From NCBI RefSeq assembly GCF_015709515.1, contig NZ_JADNQZ010000047.1, positions 52,862-116,861 on the forward strand: a DNA stretch of 64,000 bases, in the 5' to 3' direction. A model generated the notes under the pieces. The model was not told where the DNA came from. It saw only the letters and a list, made by a program, of their open reading frames with translations, and did not search any database. This stretch comes from Methylocystis sp. H62 (GTDB taxonomy: Bacteria > Pseudomonadota > Alphaproteobacteria > Rhizobiales > Beijerinckiaceae). The position numbers and the translations under genes are program-made. Numbering within the stretch: the first letter of the stretch is position 1; each line of letters starts with the position of its first letter. Positions 1 through 9,457 of the stretch are shown here, in pieces.

Positions 1-478
1 GCTCATTCCGATGTCGAAGACCGAGATCGGCTATGCGCATGGCGTCAGCATCGTCGACGTCGACGCCAGCGGCGCCGTTGTCGTCCAGCATGCGCCGATC
101 GTCCGCCCCGTCCGTCATTTGCGGGCGCCGGCGACAGGCGCTTTGTGCCTTGCTGAACTTGAATCCGCGCTTGCGGCGCTCGATTTGGACGCCTCGGCGC
201 CGATGGACGCCTGGCCCTTCGCGCATCTTGCGATCAGGGTCGACGGCCCAGCCGTTGGGTTGAAGGCCGAGCTCGACGCCATCTGCGAGAAATTTCCGCT
301 GCGGGTCGTTTCGACCAGCGTCGAGCGGCCGCAAGCGCCGGCGGCGGCCCCGACGCCGCTGCGCCTCGCCGAGCGCAAACCGATGGATTTGTTTCGCGAA
401 GCCTTCGAGCAGGCGCACGGCGTCGCCCCGACCGACAATCATTTCGACTGTTTCGAGCGTCTTCTGCAGGAGGCGTGA
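1..478 (+). CDS. sbcD: Exonuclease SbcD, C-terminal part (5' end outside window)
   Basis: The reading frame is open from the left edge (base 2) and ends in a TGA at 476-478, so only about the last 158 residues are present. The segment reads as the end of the phosphoesterase domain (IPMSKTEIGYAHG near the edge) followed by the capping domain and a short Asp/Glu-rich tail. SbcD is the Mre11-like nuclease subunit that works with SbcC on hairpins and DNA ends. The identification rests partly on the neighbour: the next gene is sbcC, and the two overlap by 4 bp (GTGA), a typical sbcDC operon arrangement. The catalytic metal-binding motifs lie outside the window and cannot be checked. Confidence 0.85.
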   Translation, partial: LIPMSKTEIGYAHGVSIVDVDASGAVVVQHAPIVRPVRHLRAPATGALCLAELESALAALDLDASAPMDAWPFAHLAIRVDGPAVGLKAELDAICEKFPLRVVSTSVERPQAPAAAPTPLRLAERKPMDLFREAFEQAHGVAPTDNHFDCFERLLQEA

Positions 479-3400
479 TATTGCGCATTCTGGCGATCAG
501 AGGCGCTAATCTCGCCAGTCTCGCCGAAGGCTTCGCCATCGACTTCGACAGCGAGCCGCTGCGCTCGGCGGGCCTCTTCGCCATCACCGGGGAAACCGGC
601 GCGGGCAAGTCGACGATTCTCGACGCGATCTGTCTCGCGCTTTACGACAAATTCCCGCGCGTCGTCGCGGCCGGCGCGAGCGAAGGCGCGCCAGATCCGT
701 CCGGAGAGACGCTCGGCTCTGGCGACCCGCGCACAATTCTTCGCCGCGGCGCCGGACGCGGGTTCGCGGAGGTCGATTTTATTGGCAAGGACGGGCTGCG
801 CTATCGGGCGCGCTGCGACCTGCAGCGCGCCCGCGGTCGAGCGTCGGGCGCCTTGCAAAAGCGCGTCAGGTCGCTGTGGCGAATCGACGAGGCCGGCGAA
901 ATCGTCGCGCCGGTCGAGAGCGGCATAGAGCCGGTCAATGCCCGCGTCGTCGAATTGACCGATCTCACCTTCGACCAGTTTCGTCGCACGGCGCTTTTGG
1001 CGCAGGGCGAATTCGACGCGTTTCTGCGCGCCGACGCGAAGGAGCGCGCCGAACTTCTCGAAAAAATCACCGGCGCCGAAATCTATGGCGTTCTGTCGCA
1101 GCGCGCCTTTGAACGCGCCCGCGAGGCGCAGCAGGCGACAGCCCTTATCGAAAGCAGTTGCGCCCAGATCGGCGTGATGTCGGAAGACGAGCGCGCCGCG
1201 ATCGATGCAGACGTCGCAGCGGCCGCAGCCGAACGCGCGCAAGTCGCCGAAAAGCGCAGCGCCATGGCTGACGCGCTGCGCCGGTTCGACGCCTTGGCTC
1301 AGGCGCACGCAAAGCTTGCGCAGGCGATGTCGGCGCGCGAGGGCGCATTACGGGCGTTTGACGAGATGGCGCCGCGGCGCGAAACGCTCGCGGCGCTCGC
1401 TCAGGTCGAGCCGTTGCGCACGCCGCGGGACGAGATGCGGCGCGCCGAGGAAACGCAAAAGGCGGACATCGAAGAGGCCGCCGACGCCAAAGCGAAAGCG
1501 GGCGCCGCTCAAGAAGCGTTCGCCGCTCAGGAGGCGCGCGCGCGCTCGGCTTCAGAGGAAGTCGCCGCCTCGGAAGCGGAGATCGCCCGGTTCGCGCCGA
1601 TATGGAGCGAAGCGGCGGCGCTCGACGCGCGCATCGCCAATCTGGCGCAGGAGGAAGGGAAGGCGCGCGGCGTCGCCGAGGGCGCCGCGTCGCGCGCTGC
1701 GGAGAAGCGCGCCGAACGCGCCGAAACAAGCGAACGGCGCGCCGATATTGAACGCGAGAAGGAGGCGGCGCTCGCCGATCTTGCGCGCCTCGCGCCGGCG
1801 CGGGCGCTCAGCGAACGCTGGCGAGACATCGACGATTGGCTGACGAAGCGTACCGAAATCTCGCAAGCCAAGCGCGCCTGTGATGGCGCGCTCGCAGCGG
1901 CCTTCGCCGACATCGATCGCGGCGACGCGACGCTTGCGGACTTTAACGCGCGCGACGCGCAAGACAGAGCCGCCTGTGAAAAACTTGCCGCGCAAATCGC
2001 GGACCGCGACGGCGCGCTCCTCGCCCTCGACGAACCTGCCGCGCTCGCCCGCGCTGACGATTTGGCGCGCGCCGTCGAGCTGATCGAGGCTTTGCGTAGA
2101 TGCGCGCGCACCTTTGACGAGGCGGACGTCGCGGCGGCTTCCGCGCATCAGGACATCGCCCACTACGCTCAGGACGAAGCGGCGGTTCGACAGAAGCTTG
2201 AGGGAATACGTTCGGAGCGCGCGCGACAGGCAGCGCAAAGCGCCGAGGCCGAACGCTTTGGCGAGTTGGCGGACGCCGCGGCGGATCCCCATGCGCTGCG
2301 ATTGCGCGCGGCGTTGAACGACGATGCGCCGTGCCCCGTATGCGGCGCGCGCGAACATCCTTTCGCCGAGACTCATGACGCGGCGAGCGCGTTAATCGAA
2401 GCGCTGCGCGCGCGGCGCGACGAGTCGCGGCGAACGCTCAGCAGACTGGACGAGGAGGCGGTCTCCTTGAGCGCGCGGGCGGCGCAGGCGCAAGCGCTCT
2501 ATGACGACGCGTCGCGTCGCGCCGCACAAGCGCAGGCGGCGCGCGGGCGCGCCGAGGCCGAATATGCGTCGCTGCTGATCGCCGATTGCGCGCGAGATAT
2601 GGCGCCGGAACTGGCCCCGCCGACATCGATCCTGTCAGCCTCGCCGCGTCTGCAATTATTGACGAAGGAGCTTGCGACCGCGCGCGATGGCGTCGCGCAA
2701 AAGCTTCTCGCCGCGCGTCGGCTGCGCGAGGAGCGCGATCGGCTGCGCGCGGAGCGCGACGCGGTTCGACTGGCGCTCGACGCCCGTCGGGAAGAGCTTG
2801 CGGCGCTCGCCATATCGCTGGAAGCTTTGCGCGAAGCGCGCGCGCGGTCCAGGGCGGAAGGCGCCGGACTCGTCGAGCGTCTGGAATCGCTCGATCGGTC
2901 GCTCGCGCCTTATCTGCAGCTTTGCGACCTCTCGGCCGTCGATCTCGATCGTGACGCCGCTTCTGCGCGCCGTCGGCTCGAGGCGGCGGGCGCGCATTAT
3001 CGGCAGGCGCTGGCGTGCTCGGATGCGTGCGCCGAAAACCTCGCCGCGATCAGTCTCAAGGCGGAGCGCCTCGCGGCAGAGTCGGACGCCTTATCCGCCC
3101 GCGAGGCCGAAGCGAACGGCGATCATCAGGCGCGCGCAAGGAGCCTTACTGAGGCGACCGATGCGCGCGCGCTGCTTCTGGAGGGAGAGGCGACAGCCGC
3201 GCATCGGTCCCGCATCGAGGCGCGCCACAGGGCGGCGATTGCGGCGCGCGACGAGGCGCGCCAGCGGCTCGCTGAAGCTCAGCAGTCGAAAACCGCCTGC
3301 GAGACGCGTCACGCCCATTGTGCAAGCGCCGCGGAAAGCGCGGCGGCCCGCGCCGAGCAAGCGCGCGCGGCCTTTGCAATGGCGCTCGCCGGCGCTGGCT

Positions 3401-4248
3401 TCGACGAGGCGACTGCGGCGCCGCTTCTTGCAATGTCGCGCGAAGAGCAGACGGCGCTGCGTCGCGTCGTTCAGGCAGTTGAATCGGATTGCGCCGCGGC
3501 ACGAACCGCCGTCATGGAGCGCCAGAAGGACTTTGATGACGCGCAGGCGGTCGCCCCGGTTGAAGCGTCGCGTGAGGTTCTCGCGGCTCAGGAGAAAGAC
3601 ATCGCTGGTCGCCTCGACGAATTGTCGGCGCGGCTCGGCGCGCTGCGCGAGCGTGGCGCGAAGGACGATGAGGCGCGGGAGCGCGCGGCAGCGCTCGGCG
3701 AGGAACTCGAGCGTGCGCGCACGAACGGCAAACTCTGGAGCGAGATCAACGACGCCATCGGCTCGGCGAGCGGCGACAAGTTCCGCCGTTTCGCGCAGGC
3801 CGCGACGCTGCAGCATCTCGTCGGGCTCGCCAATCAGCGCCTGGCGCTGCTTGCGCCGCGCTATGCCCTGGAGCGCTCGGGCGACGCCGGGTCGCTGGGC
3901 CTCCAGATCATCGACCGCGACCTTGGCGACGAGCGCCGTTCGACGCGTTCGCTCTCCGGCGGGGAGCGCTTCCTCGCGTCGCTCGCCTTGGCTTTGGCCC
4001 TTGCCGGACTCGAGGGGCGCGATTCATTCGTCGACACGCTGTTCATCGATGAAGGATTCGGCGCGCTCGATTCCGCGACCCTCGACGTCGTCATAGACGC
4101 GTTGGAGACGCTGCAGGGGCAGGGGAGACGGGTGGGGGTGATCAGCCATGTCGATTCGCTCCAGCAGCGCATCGCGACGAAAATCTGCGTCGAGCGGCGG
4201 GGCGGCGGGATTAGCGTGGTCCGACTACGTGCGCCAGGTTACGCATGA
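475..4248 (+). CDS. sbcC: Exonuclease subunit SbcC (Rad50-like SMC ATPase)
   Basis: ATPase and coiled-coil subunit of the SbcCD nuclease, 1257 residues, somewhat longer than E. coli SbcC. Residues 39-47 are a Walker A motif (GETGAGKST). A long Ala/Glu/Arg-rich coiled coil is interrupted by a zinc hook, CPVC at 620-623, the dimerisation site. The ABC signature LSGGE is at 1160-1164, followed by Walker B (LFIDEGFG). The order N-ATPase, coil, hook, coil, C-ATPase is that of the family. The GTG start at 475 overlaps the sbcD stop, indicating translational coupling; TTG at 481 is an alternative. The coil composition gives long shadow ORFs in every other frame; these are not genes. Confidence 0.95.
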   Translation: MILRILAIRGANLASLAEGFAIDFDSEPLRSAGLFAITGETGAGKSTILDAICLALYDKFPRVVAAGASEGAPDPSGETLGSGDPRTILRRGAGRGFAEVDFIGKDGLRYRARCDLQRARGRASGALQKRVRSLWRIDEAGEIVAPVESGIEPVNARVVELTDLTFDQFRRTALLAQGEFDAFLRADAKERAELLEKITGAEIYGVLSQRAFERAREAQQATALIESSCAQIGVMSEDERAAIDADVAAAAAERAQVAEKRSAMADALRRFDALAQAHAKLAQAMSAREGALRAFDEMAPRRETLAALAQVEPLRTPRDEMRRAEETQKADIEEAADAKAKAGAAQEAFAAQEARARSASEEVAASEAEIARFAPIWSEAAALDARIANLAQEEGKARGVAEGAASRAAEKRAERAETSERRADIEREKEAALADLARLAPARALSERWRDIDDWLTKRTEISQAKRACDGALAAAFADIDRGDATLADFNARDAQDRAACEKLAAQIADRDGALLALDEPAALARADDLARAVELIEALRRCARTFDEADVAAASAHQDIAHYAQDEAAVRQKLEGIRSERARQAAQSAEAERFGELADAAADPHALRLRAALNDDAPCPVCGAREHPFAETHDAASALIEALRARRDESRRTLSRLDEEAVSLSARAAQAQALYDDASRRAAQAQAARGRAEAEYASLLIADCARDMAPELAPPTSILSASPRLQLLTKELATARDGVAQKLLAARRLREERDRLRAERDAVRLALDARREELAALAISLEALREARARSRAEGAGLVERLESLDRSLAPYLQLCDLSAVDLDRDAASARRRLEAAGAHYRQALACSDACAENLAAISLKAERLAAESDALSAREAEANGDHQARARSLTEATDARALLLEGEATAAHRSRIEARHRAAIAARDEARQRLAEAQQSKTACETRHAHCASAAESAAARAEQARAAFAMALAGAGFDEATAAPLLAMSREEQTALRRVVQAVESDCAAARTAVMERQKDFDDAQAVAPVEASREVLAAQEKDIAGRLDELSARLGALRERGAKDDEARERAAALGEELERARTNGKLWSEINDAIGSASGDKFRRFAQAATLQHLVGLANQRLALLAPRYALERSGDAGSLGLQIIDRDLGDERRSTRSLSGGERFLASLALALALAGLEGRDSFVDTLFIDEGFGALDSATLDVVIDALETLQGQGRRVGVISHVDSLQQRIATKICVERRGGGISVVRLRAPGYA

Positions 4249-4466
4249 CGCGTGATGCCACTAGCCGACCCTGAAACAAGCCTCCAATCGATTCTATTCG
4301 GAGGAGGACTCGCGTCGAAAAAGCCGCAAATGTGCGGAGAGGCCATGAGAAAAAAACTCCCGCTGTGGCGGTAAAGCCACAAAAAACAATGATCAGCGCC
4401 AAAGACTGTGGCGCCGGCGCCACACCTCTTGTGCCTTGCAACGTCACATTACAGCTAGGGCAAAGT
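4249..4466. other. Intergenic region upstream of the first porin
   Basis: No gene is supported between sbcC and the porin. The stretch contains a GC-rich palindrome around GGCGCCGGCGCC (about 4410-4421) and then becomes less GC-rich toward the porin. It probably carries the sbcC terminator and the porin promoter, but no clean intrinsic terminator with a T-run was found. Confidence 0.5.
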
Positions 4467-4484
4467 TTGTCACGGGTCTGTCAT
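4467..4484 (+). promoter_or_regulatory. Candidate Pho box (PhoB site) upstream of porin
   Basis: The sequence has two 7-bp direct repeats, TTGTCAC (4467-4473) and CTGTCAT (4478-4484), separated by 4 bp (GGGT). That is the 11-bp period and near-consensus sequence of a PhoB box (CTGTCAT-N4-CTGTCAT). It lies 50 bp before the porin start. Since this porin family includes phosphate-selective channels, induction by phosphate starvation is a reasonable inference. One 18-bp match by eye is suggestive, not proof. Confidence 0.55.
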
Positions 4485-4533
4485 CCAGCGCCGGCTTCAC
4501 TGTCGCTCGAAAGTTAACGGGGGAATGGAACCA

Positions 4534-6159
4534 ATGAAACCTGGAGTTGGACAACGCGCGCTCGCCATCGCTGCGTTCGGCTTATATGCGATGGCTTCGG
4601 CCGCTCCGGCCGCAGCCGACACTGCGTCCGAAATCCGCGCGCTCAAGGCGCGGCTCTCCAAGCTCGAAGCCGACGAAGCCCGCGCCCGGCGCGAGGCCAG
4701 GGTCGTGCACGCGTCACTCCCGGCCGACAAGGGGCCGCCTCCGCCGCCGCCGCCGCTGCACTGGTATGAAAGGCTGAGCCTGCGCGGCTATACGCAGATG
4801 CGCTACAATGACATTCTGAGCGGTGGCCCGAATTATTATGACATCAGAACGACGAACGACCGTTCGGTCGGCGACCGCCAGAACTTCTTCATTCGGCGCG
4901 CGCGCATCATTCTAAGCGGCGACGTCTCCGATCATCTGTACCTATATTTCCAGAACGACTTCGCGAGTTCTCCTCCAAATGCAAATTCGACTTCGGCGAC
5001 CTTCGCCCCTTACGGGAACGCCGCCAGTCAGGCCGTCTATTATTTCTACAATCCCGTCTTCGCCTTTCCAGGCTACAACCAGGTCGGCAGTTACTCTAAC
5101 GCGCCCGGCAATTTCGCGCAGATTCGCGACCTATACGCCGACATCTACTTCGACAAGGACAAGGAATTCCGCGTCCGCGCCGGCCAGTCCAAAATTCCAT
5201 ACGGCTTCGAGAACCTGCAGTCGTCGCAGAATCGTCTGGCGCTCGATCGCGCCGACGGGATCAATACCTGCTGTAAGGACGAACGCGATCTTGGTCTCTT
5301 CTTCATGTACACGCCCAAGGAAATGCGGCATCTCTTTCGCGATCTCGTGAAGAACAATCTGAAAGGCTCGGGCGATTACGGCATGTTCGCTTTCGGCGTC
5401 TACAACGGCCAGGGCGCCAACCGCATCGAACTCAACAAGGGCACGCATCTTGTCGCGCGCTTCACCTATCCTTACGTTTTCGAAAATGGTCAGGTGGTCG
5501 AAGCGAGCGTCCAGGGTTACACGGGACGTTTCATGCCTTATACGCAGGCGATCAGGCCCTCTTTGGGCATGGGGACGAACTGGGCGGGCTTCATTCCGTT
5601 GAACAGCCCGTACGCTACCATCGGATCGGCCTTTGTCCCTTATGTGAATGGCCCGGGATGGAGCAGCCTTGGCAACTTTAACTATTCTCAATACGGCGCC
5701 GTCAACACTTGGGGACCGGCCGTGGCCAATGGCGGCGAGGGCATTCGCGACTCTCGCGTCGCTATCACTGGCGTCATCTATCCGCAGCCGTTCGGTTTTC
5801 GCGCCGAATGGAACTGGGGCGTCGGGCCGCAGCTAAACGCCACGCAGACCGCCATCGAGGCGAAACGGCTGAATGGCGGCTATGTCGAAGCCAGCTATAA
5901 ATATGAGGACAAGGACTTCGGCACTGGCGTGTATTTCCCCTTCGTCAAGTGGCAATACTATAATGGCGGGTTCAAATTCGATAACAACGCGCCGGCGGGC
6001 CGCGTCAACGAATGGGACGTCGGCGTCGAGTACCAGCCCTTGCCGGAACTCGAATTCACCGCGATCTACTCTCACATGGACCGCACGAATACGGTTGCAG
6101 CGCCCTATCGGCAGTTCCAGGCGGATCTGCTGAGGATGCAGCTGCAGTGGAACTACTGA
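4534..6159 (+). CDS. Outer-membrane porin, phosphate-selective O/P (OprP/OprO) type
   Basis: 541-residue outer-membrane beta-barrel protein. The first 28 or so residues are a signal peptide ending in a run of Ala (AAPAAADT). A short coiled coil follows (SEIRALKARLSKLEADEA), as often precedes the barrel in these porins, then a Pro run and many alternating aromatic beta strands; the chain ends in an aromatic residue (LQLQWNY), the usual barrel-assembly signal. ATG 4534 was chosen over ATG 4525 because the purine-rich GGGGGA (4519-4524) is then 9 nt upstream. It stands alone, with its own terminator. Polyphosphate or phosphate uptake is likely from the family and the Pho-box-like site, but the solute is not proven. 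Confidence 0.8.
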   Translation: MKPGVGQRALAIAAFGLYAMASAAPAAADTASEIRALKARLSKLEADEARARREARVVHASLPADKGPPPPPPPLHWYERLSLRGYTQMRYNDILSGGPNYYDIRTTNDRSVGDRQNFFIRRARIILSGDVSDHLYLYFQNDFASSPPNANSTSATFAPYGNAASQAVYYFYNPVFAFPGYNQVGSYSNAPGNFAQIRDLYADIYFDKDKEFRVRAGQSKIPYGFENLQSSQNRLALDRADGINTCCKDERDLGLFFMYTPKEMRHLFRDLVKNNLKGSGDYGMFAFGVYNGQGANRIELNKGTHLVARFTYPYVFENGQVVEASVQGYTGRFMPYTQAIRPSLGMGTNWAGFIPLNSPYATIGSAFVPYVNGPGWSSLGNFNYSQYGAVNTWGPAVANGGEGIRDSRVAITGVIYPQPFGFRAEWNWGVGPQLNATQTAIEAKRLNGGYVEASYKYEDKDFGTGVYFPFVKWQYYNGGFKFDNNAPAGRVNEWDVGVEYQPLPELEFTAIYSHMDRTNTVAAPYRQFQADLLRMQLQWNY

Positions 6160-6183
6160 TCATCCGGTCAGACTAACTCTTGT

Positions 6184-6215
6184 CAAACGCCCCCGGTTCG
6201 CGCCGGGGGCGTTTG
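6184..6215 (+). terminator. Intrinsic terminator of the first porin gene
   Basis: Perfect 13-bp inverted repeat (CAAACGCCCCCGG ... CCGGGGGCGTTTG) with a 6-nt loop, 24 bp after the porin stop. The 3' arm ends in TTTG, giving a short T-run, so it can serve as a rho-independent terminator. Confidence 0.85.
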
Positions 6216-6289
6216 CGATTTCGGGACTTCCGTTTGCTCGTCTGATAACGAAATGACCTTGGTTGGGTTTTGGTGCGAGGACTCGAAAG

Positions 6290-7000
6290 ATGAAGCTGAT
6301 CGCGACGATTGCCTTGTCCTTCATGTTGGCGTTGGCAGGGTCAGCGCTTGCTGAAGATTATGAGAACGCCGTCAGCGCAACGCGACGCGGAGAGTTCGCT
6401 GGCGCGTTCAAATTACTCAAGCCGCTGGCCGAAAAGGGCGACGCGCGCGCGCAAGCGGACCTCGGCGCGATGTATCTCACAGGCAAGGGAGTCGCCGCCA
6501 ATCCCAAGGAAGCGTTGAAATGGCTTCGCTTGGCCGCAGATCACGGCAATGTCTCCGCCCAATTCAATCTCGGCACCATGTATCTCGAAGGACAGGTGGT
6601 CATGAGGGATTACAAGGAGGCGATGAAGTGGAATTTGCTCGCCGCAGGCCAGGGACTGGCCGCGGCGCAAGTGAACATCGCCTCAATGTACTATGACGGC
6701 GTCGGCGTCGCGCAGGATTACAAGGAAGCGGCCAAATGGCTGCGGCTCGCGGCGGAGCAGGGCGACGCCGACGCGCAGTTGAATCTCGGCAACATGTATG
6801 TCGCCGGACAGGGCGTCGAGCGCGATCTGCTGCGCGGCTTCATGTGGACGCAGCTCGCGACGGAGTCGCTTTCGATGGGCGAGACCGAAAAGAAGGCGGT
6901 GCGGGACATGTCGGCAAAGTCATTGTCGCCGGAAGACGTCGCCAAGGCTCAAGCCATGGTCGCTCGCTGCAAGGAATCGAAGTTTAAAAATTGCGATTGA
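6290..7000 (+). CDS. Sel1-repeat secreted protein
   Basis: 236 residues. The N-terminus is a signal peptide (KLIATIALSFMLALAGSALA, cleaved near residue 21). The rest is about four to five Sel1-like repeats, with the recurring pattern AQxNLGxMYxxGxGVxxDxKEAxKWxxLAA, which form an alpha-alpha solenoid used in protein-protein contacts. ATG 6290 is preferred to an upstream TTG (6263) because it begins the signal peptide and has a GAGG 9 nt before it. It sits between two porin genes in the same orientation, so a periplasmic role in the envelope is plausible, but the partner is unknown. Confidence 0.8.
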   Translation: MKLIATIALSFMLALAGSALAEDYENAVSATRRGEFAGAFKLLKPLAEKGDARAQADLGAMYLTGKGVAANPKEALKWLRLAADHGNVSAQFNLGTMYLEGQVVMRDYKEAMKWNLLAAGQGLAAAQVNIASMYYDGVGVAQDYKEAAKWLRLAAEQGDADAQLNLGNMYVAGQGVERDLLRGFMWTQLATESLSMGETEKKAVRDMSAKSLSPEDVAKAQAMVARCKESKFKNCD

Positions 7001-7151
7001 TCTACGCGGGAACGCTCCCTCTTTTAGTATCCGCGCGCCTCCTCGAGCAGCCCGTTGAACGGAGGCTAAACGGCAGGCAATCTCGGTAACCATTCGTTAA
7101 GGTTAACGCCCCACCCTGTGCGAACGCAAAAAGGGACGTGCGGGGCTGGAC

Positions 7152-9047
7152 TTGGCGATTCGGCGGGAGAAGCAAGCACTCGTCCTGGCGACGATGGGGG
7201 CATTGTTCTCGACAGGCGCCGGCGCATCCGACAGCGCCATCGAGGCGCGTCTGCGCATGCTTGAAGCGGAGATCGCCAGACTTCGTCCGCTCGAAGCCGA
7301 GGTCGCCAAGCTTCGTCAGGACGCGCGCCAATCGAAATCTGCGTCGCGAAGCTCGAATTCGAAAGGCCGTTCACGGCAGAGCGAAACGAATATCGTCAAC
7401 GCCGCGGCGTCCAAGGGGTCGTCCGATACGCCCCCACGGCCGCCAGTGTTCGTCAGCTTCAAGAACGGCCTCTTCGTCGAGACCGAAGACAAGGCCTATA
7501 GCTTCAAGGTCGGCGGCCGCATCATCGTCGACGGCGGCGGCATCGCTCTGCCGCTCAACGGTTTCGATAATCAGGTCGGCGGGCGCCAGCTTCGGCTCGA
7601 GGTCGAAGGCAAGGCCGCGCAGATCTACTTCTACAAGCTGCAATACGACTTCACCGGAACAAGCCAGATAACTGGCGTCAATCATGTCTACGGCGGCATT
7701 CGCGACGCCTACTTTGGCATCCAAAGTCCGTTGTTCACGCTGCCTTTCGCCAAGGATCCGGCCTACGTCATGGTCGGCAGCATGTTCGAGCCCTTCAGCG
7801 TCGAGGCGATCAATTCCTCAAAATATCGCGACTTCATCGAACGCTCGCTTGCGGTCGACACCTTCCAGCCGGATCGTCATATCGGCCTTGCACTGGGCGC
7901 CTATGGCGACGACTGGACTTTCAAGGGCGGCATATTCAGCACCAGCTTCGGCGATGCGAGCCTGAACCCCGCGCGTGGTTATCCGGCGACCTGGGGTATT
8001 CCGCGACTTTACATACCCAACGCGGGCGGCGGCGGTCCTTTCCCGTCTAACACGACCTGGTTCCAAGCCACGGGAGGCGGGCAGTATTTCGACCTGACAG
8101 GACGCCTGACCTACGCGCCGATCCACAACGAGCACGATCTTCTCCATGTCGGCGTTTCCGGCCGCTATCACCAGCCAAACGATTCCACGGCGGCGAACAA
8201 CGATCGGGTGCTTGCGCTGGGCAACCGCGTCAGATCGGAAGCCAATATCCTCGGCCAGGGCCTCATTGGCACCCCGGATCTTTCCTGCGGCACGATCGTC
8301 GGACCCATTCCACAGGGCGTCTTCAACAGCTCCGCCTTCGCCGGCAAATGCACCAAAAGCGTCGAATCCTTCGGACTTGAATTGGCGGCGTCGCATGGGC
8401 CGTTCGGAATTCAGGCGGAATATTTCGGCGCCTTTTACAACCGCGATCAAAACGCGATCAACCGGGCGACGTATCTGACGGCGGCGTCGGCGGCGACGGG
8501 CGTCATTCCCGTCAACGGTTCTCAGGTTCCGTTCAATCCGGGAGGCCGTTCGGCTTATTTCGACGGCTACTACATCCAGGGCACCTATTGGATCACCGGC
8601 GAGGAACGCGCGCAGTCCTATGACATAAAGGACAAGAACGGCGCGACCTTCGGTCAGCTCAAGATCAAGAACCCCTTCAGCGCGGGCGGCTGGGGCGCCT
8701 GGGGTTTGGCCGCGCGCTTCAGCTCCGTGGACCTCAACAACGGCCCTTATAACGGGAACACGCTCTATAACCTGCTCGCTTTGACGACCTTGGTTACGCC
8801 GAACCCATTCGCGCGCACATATATCGCGAACGCCGGCATTAACGGCGGCCGTCAGCAGAATCTTACGCTCGGCGTGAACTGGTATCCGGACGCGGGCTTA
8901 GCGTTCCAGTTCAATTGGACGCGGGTGATGAATCTCGTCGCGCCGCTGAACCTTTACAACGGTGGTCCACTCCCCACGCTTCTCGGCGCCAATTACACCG
9001 GCGTGCATCCCAATCTGTTTGAGTTTCGCGCCAAGGTCTATTGGTGA
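7152..9047 (+). CDS. Outer-membrane porin, O/P family
   Basis: 631 residues. There is a signal-like N-terminus (LVLATMGALFSTGAGA), a short heptad-rich stretch (AIEARLRMLEAEIARLR), a Ser/Arg-rich linker, and then a long beta-barrel with alternating aromatic strands. The central part (FKVGGRIIVDGGG and GSMFEPFSVEAINSSKY) looks like phosphate-selective porin O/P. The C-terminus EFRAKVYW ends in an aromatic residue. The start at 7152 is a TTG; ATG 7194 would leave a much weaker signal peptide. No Pho-box-like repeat was seen upstream, unlike the first porin. Confidence 0.75.
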   Translation: MAIRREKQALVLATMGALFSTGAGASDSAIEARLRMLEAEIARLRPLEAEVAKLRQDARQSKSASRSSNSKGRSRQSETNIVNAAASKGSSDTPPRPPVFVSFKNGLFVETEDKAYSFKVGGRIIVDGGGIALPLNGFDNQVGGRQLRLEVEGKAAQIYFYKLQYDFTGTSQITGVNHVYGGIRDAYFGIQSPLFTLPFAKDPAYVMVGSMFEPFSVEAINSSKYRDFIERSLAVDTFQPDRHIGLALGAYGDDWTFKGGIFSTSFGDASLNPARGYPATWGIPRLYIPNAGGGGPFPSNTTWFQATGGGQYFDLTGRLTYAPIHNEHDLLHVGVSGRYHQPNDSTAANNDRVLALGNRVRSEANILGQGLIGTPDLSCGTIVGPIPQGVFNSSAFAGKCTKSVESFGLELAASHGPFGIQAEYFGAFYNRDQNAINRATYLTAASAATGVIPVNGSQVPFNPGGRSAYFDGYYIQGTYWITGEERAQSYDIKDKNGATFGQLKIKNPFSAGGWGAWGLAARFSSVDLNNGPYNGNTLYNLLALTTLVTPNPFARTYIANAGINGGRQQNLTLGVNWYPDAGLAFQFNWTRVMNLVAPLNLYNGGPLPTLLGANYTGVHPNLFEFRAKVYW

Positions 9048-9073
9048 GCAGAACCTACGTCCCGGCAAATGAC

Positions 9074-9095
9074 CGCCCGCGGCGGGCGTTTCCTT
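9074..9095 (+). terminator. Probable terminator after second porin
   Basis: Short GC-rich hairpin, CGCCCG and CGGGCG with a 3-nt loop, followed by TTTCCTTA, 27 bp after the porin stop codon. Confidence 0.55.
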
Positions 9096-9235
9096 ATATG
9101 CCCTCGGATGCTATATCTCGTGGAATCTAATCCGCCGAAAGGGAGCGTTCGGCTTCGCCGATGAGGTCGCTTGTGACCACGCTCAGGCGCCTCGTGGGGC
9201 GCCCTTTCCCGCGGCGCTACGGGTTGAGAACGCGC

Positions 9236-9457
9236 ATGAACCGCTATGACCGCCAGCCTCAGCCCGCTGAAGAGGCTGTCGTCGAATATCTCGACGGCGA
9301 ATATCGCGTGCGCAAGCCCGGCGCCTATGTGCGCTGCGCGGTGACGGGCGAGCCGATCCCCCTCGAGGATCTGCGTTACTGGAACGTCGATCTGCAGGAG
9401 CCCTACAGCGGGCCGCATGCCAAGCTGATGCGTCTTGGCGTCAAGAAGCCCGATTAA
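9236..9457 (+). CDS. DUF2093 family protein
   Basis: 73-residue small protein of the DUF2093 family, found mainly in alphaproteobacteria; no function is established. The visible hallmark is the stretch YRVRKPGAYVRCAVTGEPIP followed by LRYWNVDLQEPY. The Cys-containing strand and C-terminal basic tail fit the family length (about 70 residues). ATG 9236 starts the family core; a frame extension to 9161 adds an Arg-rich segment that looks untranslated. Its stop overlaps the stop of lpxK on the other strand within the same TTAA. Proximity to the lipid A genes recurs in alphaproteobacteria, suggesting an envelope link. Confidence 0.85.
   Translation: MNRYDRQPQPAEEAVVEYLDGEYRVRKPGAYVRCAVTGEPIPLEDLRYWNVDLQEPYSGPHAKLMRLGVKKPD

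Noticed and set aside
7083..7117. CtrA-type site before the second porin (GTTAAGGTTAACG)
   Set aside because: TTAA halves are 2 bp apart rather than 7, so it does not fit TTAA-N7-TTAA.
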